Below the pieces are notes generated by a model, which worked only from the letters and a program-made list of their open reading frames with translations, had not been told where the DNA came from and ran no database searches. The position numbers and the translations under genes are program-made. DNA of 21,638 nt, taken from the NCBI GenBank assembly GCA_034006965.1, contig JAVERU010000044.1, positions 1-21,638 of the forward strand, given 5' to 3'. Shown in pieces: positions 6,431 to 13,048 of this stretch. Position 1 is the stretch's first letter. Every line of letters starts with the position of its first letter. Origin of the DNA: Perlabentimonas sp034006965. Its GTDB lineage: Bacteria; Bacteroidota; Bacteroidia; Bacteroidales; Tenuifilaceae.

Positions 6431-7267
6431 GTGAATAATTTGGCAAACGACATAAAGCTGGCCGAGGAAAAATGGAACCCTTCCATTTACGCTTTTCTCC
6501 ATTCGTTGTATAGGGATGTTCACTTGCCCTCGCACGACGTTAGCCACCATGAGCGGGTGTGGGGGTATGCCAAGGAGCTGCTTACGCATACCTATACCAT
6601 GGCCTCAGCTTCCTGTCCTTTTGTAGAGCAAGCGCTGGTTGCAAGTATGTTTCATGATACAGGCCTTACTGTTGACCACGGCGAGCGCCACGGGAATTTT
6701 AGCAAGGCGCTTTGTGAACACTTCCTTAGCAAATACCCTCACCTTACCCTGCCTAGTGCTGAAGATACGCTTTATGCCATTGAGCACCACGATGATAAAA
6801 GCCTTAAACAGTCGGTTGGCTTTGGCCCTGGAACTTCACTTCCGCTTGTCGATCTGGTTTCCTCTGCCGATGATCTTGATGCCTTTGGTCTGGTTGGTGT
6901 TTTTAGATATTTGGAGATTTATGCACTAAGGGAAATTCCGGTTGAGAAGATACCGTGCAAAGTTATTCCTAATCTTTCCAATAGATTTGAGAATTTTAGT
7001 CGCAAATTTTCAGCATTTCCACATCTTATCGAGAGGCATAGGAGTAGATTTTTGGAAACCAAAAGGTTTTTTGAGGAGGCAAACAACCAGTTGGCCCATG
7101 ATACCATGCTTGGCGCTGAGGCGTTTAAGGTAGCCAACAACCTTGTGGATGTGTTGGTGAACAAAAAATTGGATATTAAATCTGCAATAGTGATGGGCAT
7201 CATGTCTGGACTATCAGCAGGACAGGTGGGTTTCTACATGGGGCTAAAAGAGGAACTAGGGCTGTAG
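6431..7267 (+). CDS. HD-domain metal-dependent phosphohydrolase
   Basis: A 278-residue protein starting with GTG; the next in-frame ATG (codon 57) would cut into the domain. HD-superfamily metal ligands are visible in order: His39/His40 in VSHHERVWGYAKEL, the H75-D76 doublet in SMFHDTGL, His83/His87, the EHHDD cluster around residue 118, and the closing Asp in SADDLDAFG. HD proteins hydrolyse phosphomonoesters or cyclic or oligo-nucleotides; the sequence does not tell which substrate. The rest (about 160-278) is helical with no recognised domain. It has no signal peptide and is cytosolic. No promoter was clear: the gene sits 83 bp after the small HTH gene, past its terminator. Confident on family, open on substrate. 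Confidence 0.87.
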   Translation: MNNLANDIKLAEEKWNPSIYAFLHSLYRDVHLPSHDVSHHERVWGYAKELLTHTYTMASASCPFVEQALVASMFHDTGLTVDHGERHGNFSKALCEHFLSKYPHLTLPSAEDTLYAIEHHDDKSLKQSVGFGPGTSLPLVDLVSSADDLDAFGLVGVFRYLEIYALREIPVEKIPCKVIPNLSNRFENFSRKFSAFPHLIERHRSRFLETKRFFEEANNQLAHDTMLGAEAFKVANNLVDVLVNKKLDIKSAIVMGIMSGLSAGQVGFYMGLKEELGL

Positions 7268-7328
7268 AAAGGCACAATGTGGTATTTTCTGATGATATTA
7301 ATCTTCTCCCTCAATTCAACCTTTTACC

Positions 7329-7336
7329 TATTTTTG
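7329..7336 (+). promoter_or_regulatory. Candidate -7 box TATTTTTG for M14 peptidase
   Basis: Perfect TAnnTTTG match 32 nt upstream of the ATG at 7369. No convincing -33 box was found at the normal distance. Confidence 0.5.
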
Positions 7337-7368
7337 CGTCCTATTCACTAAACATATTTTCATAGGCT

Positions 7369-9153
7369 ATGAACAAGTTTTTTCGATACTTTTTGCTAAC
7401 CACCCTGCTGGCGTTAGCTTTTATCAGTGTGGCTAAGCATATCTACAAAAAAAACGTAACCAGCACTCCACAAGTTGAGCTGCGTTTCCATGAGAACTAC
7501 AGCGTAACCTACGATGAGGCCATTGCCGCTTACCGAGCGCTCGACCTGGAGCATCGTGAGGCAAAATTAATTAAGTATGGCCCCACCGATTTTGGTAAGC
7601 CCCTGCATTTATTTGTTATTTCGAGAATTAAGGTGTTCGACCCAGAGATTTTGCGAAGCAAAGGTTTCCGAGTGGTGCTGGTGAATAATGGAATTCATCC
7701 CGGCGAACCCTGTGGCGTTGATGCCAGCATTCAGCTTGCCCGCGATATCCTTTCGAAGAAAAATGACCTGTGGACCCTTATGGATAGCACCGTGCTTTGC
7801 ATTGTGCCAGTTTATAATATTGGTGGTGCACACAACCGTTCGCACTACAATAGGGCTAACCAAAACGGTCCCGAAATGCAGGGGTTTAGGGCTAATGCCC
7901 GAAATTTAGATTTGAATAGAGATTTTGCTCCCATGGAGAGCCGTAACGCCCAGTCGTTCGCTCGCATCTTTCATCATTGGAAACCAAATCTACTGATAGA
8001 TACGCATACTACCAATGGGGCCGATTATCAGTATGTGATGACGCTTATATCATCGCATCCGCAGGAGATGCCTCCTATGCTTGGTAGCTATTACGATGAG
8101 GTGATGGAGCCCTACCTATTTAACGCCATGGAGGAGAGTGGATATCCGATGATCTACTACGTGTCGCCCATGGGTCAAACCCCCGAAAGCGGTATACAGC
8201 AAAGCCCCAATCCCCCCCGCTACACATCTGGCTTTGGAAGGATGTTTAACACCATTTCGTTTATGACCGAGGCCCATATGTTCAAATCGTTTAGCGACAG
8301 GGTGCTTGCTACGTACGAGTTCATAAAAGCTTCGCTTGAGTTTACCCATGACAATGGTTACCAAATGGCCTTGCTGAAGCAGCAGGCCGATGAGTACACC
8401 GCCAGCCAAGCGGAGTTTGTTATTCAGTGGGAGTTGGATAAAGATCAGGAGGGAGTAATTCCATTCATGGGGTACGAGGCCGAGCTGGTAGATAGCAAGA
8501 TTACAGGAGGGAAACGCCTACATTACGATCGAAATAGGCCATTTACAAAGGATATCCCATTCTTTAAACACTATAAGCCTGCTATTACCATTACTGCTCC
8601 CGAGTTTTACTACATTCCTCAAGCTTGGTACGATGTTATTCATCGTCTCGAGATTAATGATGTGAACATGCAACGGTTTGCCAACGACACCATTATGGAG
8701 GTTGAGGCATACTACATCACCAGTTACAAGTCGAGCTTCAGTTGGAATTCAAATGGGCATCACCTGCATAGCGATGTGGAGGTACGTAAGGAGATTCAGA
8801 AAATACAGTTTTACGAGGGCGATTACATTGTGCCCATGAACCAGCCAGCAAATCAGTTCCTGGTTGAGATGTTGGAGCCACAAAGCGCCGACTCCTACTT
8901 CGCTTGGAACTACTTCGACTCAATGCTGCAGCGTAAGGAGTATTTCTCACCATACGTATTCGAGGATTTTGCCCTCGAGATGCTCAACTCCAACCCCGAG
9001 CTGAAAGCCGAATTTGAAGCCAAGAAAAGCAGCGACAAGGAGTTTGCATCCAATGCGTACGCCCAGCTTAACTTTTTGTATGAACGGTCGCCTTACTACG
9101 AAAAAGTTTTTAAACGTTACCCCATATTCAGGTCGGTTGCAACCAAAAAGTAA
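7369..9153 (+). CDS. M14-family zinc carboxypeptidase, exported
   Basis: A 594-residue protein with an N-terminal hydrophobic segment (residues 5-22, signal peptide or anchor), then a metallocarboxypeptidase domain at about 45-330. Zinc ligands are H110 and E113 in NNGIHPGEPCG and H213 in LLIDTHTTNG; the substrate-binding block ARNLDLNRDF follows at 177-186, and the catalytic Glu is E301 in ISFMTEAHMF. The M14 signature is therefore complete and the enzyme is likely active, removing C-terminal residues from peptides in the periplasm. A long C-terminal part (about 340-594) has no recognisable motif and may be an accessory beta-rich domain. No lipobox is present. It is followed at 57 bp by a flavoprotein gene in the same direction, with a small imperfect hairpin between them. 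Confidence 0.92.
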   Translation: MNKFFRYFLLTTLLALAFISVAKHIYKKNVTSTPQVELRFHENYSVTYDEAIAAYRALDLEHREAKLIKYGPTDFGKPLHLFVISRIKVFDPEILRSKGFRVVLVNNGIHPGEPCGVDASIQLARDILSKKNDLWTLMDSTVLCIVPVYNIGGAHNRSHYNRANQNGPEMQGFRANARNLDLNRDFAPMESRNAQSFARIFHHWKPNLLIDTHTTNGADYQYVMTLISSHPQEMPPMLGSYYDEVMEPYLFNAMEESGYPMIYYVSPMGQTPESGIQQSPNPPRYTSGFGRMFNTISFMTEAHMFKSFSDRVLATYEFIKASLEFTHDNGYQMALLKQQADEYTASQAEFVIQWELDKDQEGVIPFMGYEAELVDSKITGGKRLHYDRNRPFTKDIPFFKHYKPAITITAPEFYYIPQAWYDVIHRLEINDVNMQRFANDTIMEVEAYYITSYKSSFSWNSNGHHLHSDVEVRKEIQKIQFYEGDYIVPMNQPANQFLVEMLEPQSADSYFAWNYFDSMLQRKEYFSPYVFEDFALEMLNSNPELKAEFEAKKSSDKEFASNAYAQLNFLYERSPYYEKVFKRYPIFRSVATKK

Positions 9154-9177
9154 CCTGAGCATTACGGGTAATGCAGG
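9154..9177. other. Imperfect hairpin between M14 and flavoprotein genes
   Basis: GCATTAC and GTAATGC pair around a GG loop, extended by CCT / AGG with a 2-nt bulge. No T-run follows, so at best it is a weak terminator or an RNA-stabilising stem. Confidence 0.4.
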
Positions 9178-9182
9178 TGTAA

Positions 9183-9190
9183 TTAATTTG
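9183..9190 (+). promoter_or_regulatory. Possible variant -7 box TTAATTTG before flavoprotein gene
   Basis: One mismatch from TAnnTTTG, 20 nt before the start codon at 9211. This spacing is similar to that of the perfect boxes elsewhere in the window. Confidence 0.3.
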
Positions 9191-9210
9191 TAATATTGAT
9201 CTTGTAAGGC

Positions 9211-10476
9211 ATGAATAGTGTTGATGTTGTGGTGATAGGGGGAGGGCCAGCCGGGTTGCTAGCCGCAGGAAAGGCTGCTGCCGATCGCGCTAACGTTTTT
9301 TTGCTGGAAAAGATGGAAAAGCCTGCCCGCAAGCTAAGGATTACTGGTAAGGGCCGATGCAACATAACCAACACAAAACCCTTCAGCGAATTTATTAACG
9401 ATATCTTCCCTGAGCCCCGTTTCCTTCGCGATGCTTTTAGCTCATTTTTTAGCGATGATATTATTCGATTGCTTAATGAGCAGGGAGTAGCCACTGTAGT
9501 GGAGCGAGGTATGCGTGTTTTTCCTGTTAGTGGAAAGGCTTGGGATGTTGCCGAGGCCCTTGTGAAATGGGCTAGGGCAAAGGGTGCTAGGATTGAAAAT
9601 CACACCAGGGTTACAGGTATTACTGTTTCAGAGGGATCCGTTGCGGGTGTAAGGTATACCGATAAGTCGGGAAATATGGCTGAGGTGAGCTGCCGTTCGG
9701 TAGTTCTTGCCACGGGTGGAAAGTCGTACCCCGCCACTGGCTCAACGGGCCATGGTTACGAGCTAGCATCGAGCCTTGGTCACACCATAACCCCTTTGCT
9801 ACCCGCCCTTGTTGGGGTCGAAACCCGACCCACGTATAGTTTAAAGAAGAGCCTATTATTGCGTAACGTTAACCTTTCGCTATTCATCGAGGGGAAAAAG
9901 GTCGATGAGGAGTTTGGTGAGCTCGAAATTACACCCTATGGTCTTAATGGCCCCATTATGCTTAGGCTTAGCCGTAGGATAGTATTTGCACTAGCCAAGG
10001 GAAGCAGGGTGGAGCTGGAGCTCGATCTCAAACCCGCGCTAAGCCATGATAAGCTTGATGCACGAATCATTCGCGAGGTGGATGAAAGCCCTAGAATAGC
10101 TGTGGCCGATCTGGCCAAACGCTTGTTACCGCACGATTTGGCTTTGGAGATGATTGATGAGCTGGGTTTGGCCGCTCAGAAAAATTTGGGCCGACTTACA
10201 GCCGACGAGCGAAAATCGATTCGCCTTTGGCTAAAGGAGCAGCGATTCGAGGTGTTAGCCCAACGCTCATGGCCCGAGGCCATTGTAACGGCTGGTGGTG
10301 TTTCGCTTAAGGAGGTTAACCAGAAAACGATGGGTTCAAAGAAAATTAACGGGTTATATTTTGCCGGCGAACTGCTCGATTTGGATGGCTCTACTGGTGG
10401 CTATAATCTACAAATAGCCTACTCAACTGGTTGGTTAGCGGGGAAAAGCGCAGCTATGGCAATACAAAAACGCTGA
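9211..10476 (+). CDS. HI0933/YhiN-family FAD-dependent oxidoreductase
   Basis: A 421-residue flavoprotein. The N-terminus has a Rossmann dinucleotide motif, VVVIGGGPAGLLAAGKAA (G10-G15), then the family mark EKPARKLRITGKGRCNITN. The middle carries VVLATGGKSYPATGSTGHGYELA, and the C-terminus a second FAD-contact block, GLYFAGELLDLDGSTGGYNLQIAYSTGWLAG. Order and length match the HI0933/YhiN family, called NAD(P)/FAD-dependent oxidoreductase or BaiN-like. It is soluble. The physiological substrate is unsettled in most bacteria; the BaiN name comes from a bile-acid reductase in clostridia and should not be carried over here. The gene converges on the FAH-family gene with only 7 bp between stops, so their transcripts may overlap. 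Confidence 0.93.
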   Translation: MNSVDVVVIGGGPAGLLAAGKAAADRANVFLLEKMEKPARKLRITGKGRCNITNTKPFSEFINDIFPEPRFLRDAFSSFFSDDIIRLLNEQGVATVVERGMRVFPVSGKAWDVAEALVKWARAKGARIENHTRVTGITVSEGSVAGVRYTDKSGNMAEVSCRSVVLATGGKSYPATGSTGHGYELASSLGHTITPLLPALVGVETRPTYSLKKSLLLRNVNLSLFIEGKKVDEEFGELEITPYGLNGPIMLRLSRRIVFALAKGSRVELELDLKPALSHDKLDARIIREVDESPRIAVADLAKRLLPHDLALEMIDELGLAAQKNLGRLTADERKSIRLWLKEQRFEVLAQRSWPEAIVTAGGVSLKEVNQKTMGSKKINGLYFAGELLDLDGSTGGYNLQIAYSTGWLAGKSAAMAIQKR

Positions 10477-10483
10477 AGATGCG

Positions 10484-11095
10484 CTATCGTACAAAGAAAT
10501 CAAGCATAAGTTCGCCCCCAAGGTAGCCCTTAAGCCTATCGCCAATGGCAACCGGGCCGACCCCGGCAGGTGTTCCAGTGTATATCAGATCGCCTATTTT
10601 TAGGGTAGTGTATTTAGATATGTGAGCAATTAGCTGGTCGAAGTTAAACGTCATATCGCCAGTGTTTCCTCTCTGAACCACTTCTCCATTTTTCTCAAGC
10701 CAAAAATCCAAATTACCAAGGTCAGGAAATTCAGCCTTACCTTTAAACTCGCTAATGGGTGCCGATCCGTCAAACGCTTTGGCTATCTCCCAGGGTAATC
10801 CCTTCGCTTTGCAGTCCCTCTGCAAATCGCGGGCAGTAAAGTCAATGCCTAAACCCACCTCGTTGTAGTATCTGTTGGCAAAGCGCTCGCTGATATTACG
10901 GCCAAGCCTACAGATTTTTAGCACAACCTCAAGCTCATAATGAATCTCGTTTGAAAAGTTAGGGTAGAAGAAGGGCTGATTCTTTCGAAGCAGGCAGGTG
11001 TCGGGTTTGAAAAAAAATATGGGTTCACTAGGTGTGCTGGAATTCATCTCCCTTACATGATCGGCATAGCTTTGCCCAATGCAAATTATCTTCAT
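10484..11095 (-). CDS. Fumarylacetoacetate hydrolase-family protein
   Basis: A 203-residue protein of the FAH fold, the short YcgM/FAHD1-like form. It begins MKIICIGQSYADHVREM, the usual SYADH start, followed by PIFFFKPDTCLL. Metal ligands are E54 and E56 in IHYELEVVLKI and D85 in GIDFTARDLQ; YTGTPAGVGPVAIGD is the conserved C-terminal loop. Members hydrolyse acylpyruvates such as fumarylpyruvate or decarboxylate oxaloacetate in the cytoplasm. The frame can be extended upstream to 11224, but the added 43 residues are unlike the family and overlap the promoter region, so the start at 11095 is preferred. It is the last gene of its strand here and converges with the flavoprotein gene. Confidence 0.92.
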   Translation of the reverse strand: MKIICIGQSYADHVREMNSSTPSEPIFFFKPDTCLLRKNQPFFYPNFSNEIHYELEVVLKICRLGRNISERFANRYYNEVGLGIDFTARDLQRDCKAKGLPWEIAKAFDGSAPISEFKGKAEFPDLGNLDFWLEKNGEVVQRGNTGDMTFNFDQLIAHISKYTTLKIGDLIYTGTPAGVGPVAIGDRLKGYLGGELMLDFFVR

Positions 11096-11113
11096 TTTTC
11101 TACTTATATAATA

Positions 11114-11140
11114 TAAAGGTATTGTACCAATACTTTTCAA
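11114..11140 (-). promoter_or_regulatory. Candidate promoter for FAH-family gene
   Basis: On the minus strand a TTG (11138-11140) stands 16 nt before TACCTTTA (11114-11121), one mismatch from TAnnTTTG, and 18 nt before the start codon. The layout fits a Bacteroidota -33/-7 promoter and supports the start at 11095. Confidence 0.4.
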
Positions 11141-11219
11141 CGTCAAAAGTATGCTATCTGCACATATTATGCAACAAGCATTTTTTGTAGTCGGTATGTC
11201 ATCGTTTATAGAAAAAATG

Positions 11220-11227
11220 TACATTTG
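11220..11227 (+). promoter_or_regulatory. Candidate -7 box TACATTTG for Omp85-like gene
   Basis: Perfect TAnnTTTG match 20 nt before the ATG at 11248. The divergent gene's long upstream frame overlaps it, another reason to prefer the shorter FAH start. Confidence 0.5.
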
Positions 11228-11247
11228 AGAAACTAAAATCTTAAGCT

Positions 11248-12627
11248 ATGAAGTTGATGCTCCAATCCACAGCAGTTATGCTGTTTGCGCTAATCTCATT
11301 TGCTGCTATTTCGCAGGATGCTAGGAACGAACCCAAGGAAGAGACGGTGAAAACTGGCTGGAACTTTGGAGGGTTGCCCGTAGTTTCGTTCGATTCCGAT
11401 TTAGGATTTCAGTATGGGGCTTTGCTAAGCCTATTTAACTATGGCGATGGCACGATGTACCCCGATTTTAAGCATAACCTGTATTTGGAATGGTCGAGGT
11501 ATACCAAGGGGAGCGGAATTAACCGCATCTTTTTCGACACCAAGTACCTTATCCCCGGCATAAGGGTTACCACCGATTTGAGCTACCTCACCGATAGGAT
11601 GTACGATTTCTTTGGATATAACGGCTACGAGTCGGTTTACAACTCCCATTGGACCAATAGTGACGATCCAGAGTACCTCTCTCGCGCCTTTTACAAGTAC
11701 GACCGTAAGCTGTTTCGTTTTGCCGTCGACCTGCAGGGTAAGCTTCCCCTCGAGAACTTTGGCTGGGCAGCAGGTGTGTGGCTGCTCAACTACAACGTGG
11801 GTGCTGTGGACATCGATAAGTTGAACGAGGGCAAAACCGAGGATCTGCTACCCAATTTTCCAAGTCTTTACGACCACTATATGAACTGGGGATTGATAAC
11901 ACCCGAGGAGGCTGATGGTAGCTTTGTGTCGTATGTAAAAGCAGGTGTTGTTTACGATACCCGCGATAACGAGCCCAATCCAAACAGCGGGATGTGGACC
12001 GAGGCGGTGTTTACCTACGCTCCTTCCTTTATGGGCATTGGCACCAACTACCAGCATATGAAGTTTACCCTAACCCATAGGCAGTACTTCACCCTTCTCC
12101 CCGAGCGCCTTACATTTGCCTACCGCTTGGGATACCAAGGAACTGTTTTTGGCGATGTTCCTTTCTACCTACAGCCCAATATTACCACTCTTATTCTGAG
12201 GGGATCAACATCCGAAGGGTTAGGTGGTGGCAAATCGCTGCGCGGTGTAATCCGTAACCGCGTTATTGGCGATGGCGTTGCGTGGGGAAACTTGGAGCTG
12301 CGCTGGAAGTTTATGAAATTCCAATTCATTGGGCAAAACTTCTACCTATCGCTCAACGGTTTTGTCGATGGAGGACAGGTTGTAACACCTGTTAAGGTTA
12401 ACACAAGCAATGTCGATTGGGCCAGCTACGATTGGCAAACCCCAGAGCACGATTTGACGAGAGACGGTATTTTTGGAACCGATACGGAATCGTTACACCT
12501 AAGCTATGGCGCAGGCCTCAGGGTAGTCATGAATCGCAACTTTATCATCGCCATCGACCATGGCCGTCCTTTTGATGAGCGTGATGGTGCTAGCGGCACG
12601 TATATAGGGCTGAATTTTTTGTTTTAA
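11248..12627 (+). CDS. Omp85/BamA-like outer membrane protein without POTRA domains
   Basis: A 459-residue protein with a signal peptide (hydrophobic to about residue 22, ending AISQ) and then barrel-type strands throughout. The last third holds the Omp85 signature region: GLGGGKSLRGVIRNRVIGDG with the loop-6 RG(F/Y/V) motif, followed by WGNLELRWKFMKF, FYLSLNGFVDGGQVV and the ending YIGLNFLF with a terminal Phe. With only about 20 residues between the signal cleavage site and the first strand (VVSFDSDLGFQYGALLSLF), no POTRA repeat can be present. Relatives in Bacteroidota are annotated BamA/TamA family or surface antigen. It is too short to be the essential BamA, so a transport or assembly side-role is possible but unknown. 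It has its own promoter-like box and ends at a long hairpin, so it is monocistronic. Confidence 0.82.
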   Translation: MKLMLQSTAVMLFALISFAAISQDARNEPKEETVKTGWNFGGLPVVSFDSDLGFQYGALLSLFNYGDGTMYPDFKHNLYLEWSRYTKGSGINRIFFDTKYLIPGIRVTTDLSYLTDRMYDFFGYNGYESVYNSHWTNSDDPEYLSRAFYKYDRKLFRFAVDLQGKLPLENFGWAAGVWLLNYNVGAVDIDKLNEGKTEDLLPNFPSLYDHYMNWGLITPEEADGSFVSYVKAGVVYDTRDNEPNPNSGMWTEAVFTYAPSFMGIGTNYQHMKFTLTHRQYFTLLPERLTFAYRLGYQGTVFGDVPFYLQPNITTLILRGSTSEGLGGGKSLRGVIRNRVIGDGVAWGNLELRWKFMKFQFIGQNFYLSLNGFVDGGQVVTPVKVNTSNVDWASYDWQTPEHDLTRDGIFGTDTESLHLSYGAGLRVVMNRNFIIAIDHGRPFDERDGASGTYIGLNFLF

Positions 12628-12645
12628 TAATAAGTGTTTTAGAAA

Positions 12646-12700
12646 ACTGTAAGCAAAGAGGTCCACCAACCAGGATGGGCCTCTTTGCTTACAGTACTTT
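12646..12700 (+). terminator. Strong hairpin terminator after Omp85-like gene
   Basis: Perfect 16-bp stem ACTGTAAGCAAAGAGG (12646-12661) and its complement (12680-12695) around an 18-nt loop, followed by ACTTT. The T-run is short but the stem is the longest in the window. It separates the gene from the AT-rich region ahead of susC. Confidence 0.75.
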
Positions 12701-13015
12701 CCTGAATTAGGAATAGCTGAAGTTAAATAGATAGCGTCTATATTTATTTTCTTTTAAAGCCGATTATCTGTCGAATTCTAAGGATAATTATGCTAGCCCT
12801 TTGTTGTTAGGCTTTTTAACGGGTTTAAACAATTTGATTAATATTTTTATTGATCAATAGTTTTAATAATACTATTGATTATTAGAAGATTATTTTTCAC
12901 AAACAATTAAGTTTTATTTAAAAAAATATCATAAAATATCATAAATGTGATTTTTATCAGTCGTAGATGTTTGTGTGTTTTAAAAAAAATTATATTAGCA
13001 GTGTGTTTAACATAT
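12701..13015. other. AT-rich upstream region of first susC
   Basis: About 315 bp without a gene. It is very AT-rich, with TTTTAAT and ATTATTTTT runs and near-palindromes around 12840-12890 (AATATTTTTATTGATCAATAGTTTTAATAATACTATTGATTATT contains an ATTGATCAAT palindrome and an inverted AATAGT/ACTATT pair). It probably holds the susC promoter and regulatory sites. No regulator gene is adjacent. Confidence 0.5.
12970..12998 (+). promoter_or_regulatory. Candidate promoter of susC-susD operon
   Basis: TTTG at 12970-12973, a 17-nt gap, then TATATTAG at 12991-12998 (one mismatch from TAnnTTTG). A second TATATTAG lies at 13013-13020, at the edge of the leader shared with the second susC, so either copy could be the -7 element. 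Confidence 0.35.
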
Positions 13016-13048
13016 ATTAGCTCTATTCGTAAACCTAAAATTATTTCT
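13016..13048 (+). promoter_or_regulatory. Conserved 33-nt susC leader, copy A
   Basis: The 33 nt directly before the first susC start codon match those before the second susC (20791-20823) at 32 of 33 positions without gaps. The identity drops in the coding region, so the leader itself seems constrained. It begins ATTAGCTCTATT and ends TTATTTCT next to the ATG. It could include a -7 element and transcript start, or be an RNA-level control site. Confidence 0.6.

Noticed and set aside
11096..11224. Longer N-terminus for the FAH-family gene
   Set aside because: The extra 43 residues do not resemble the family and cover promoter-like sequence for both divergent genes; the start at 11095 gives the standard N-terminus.
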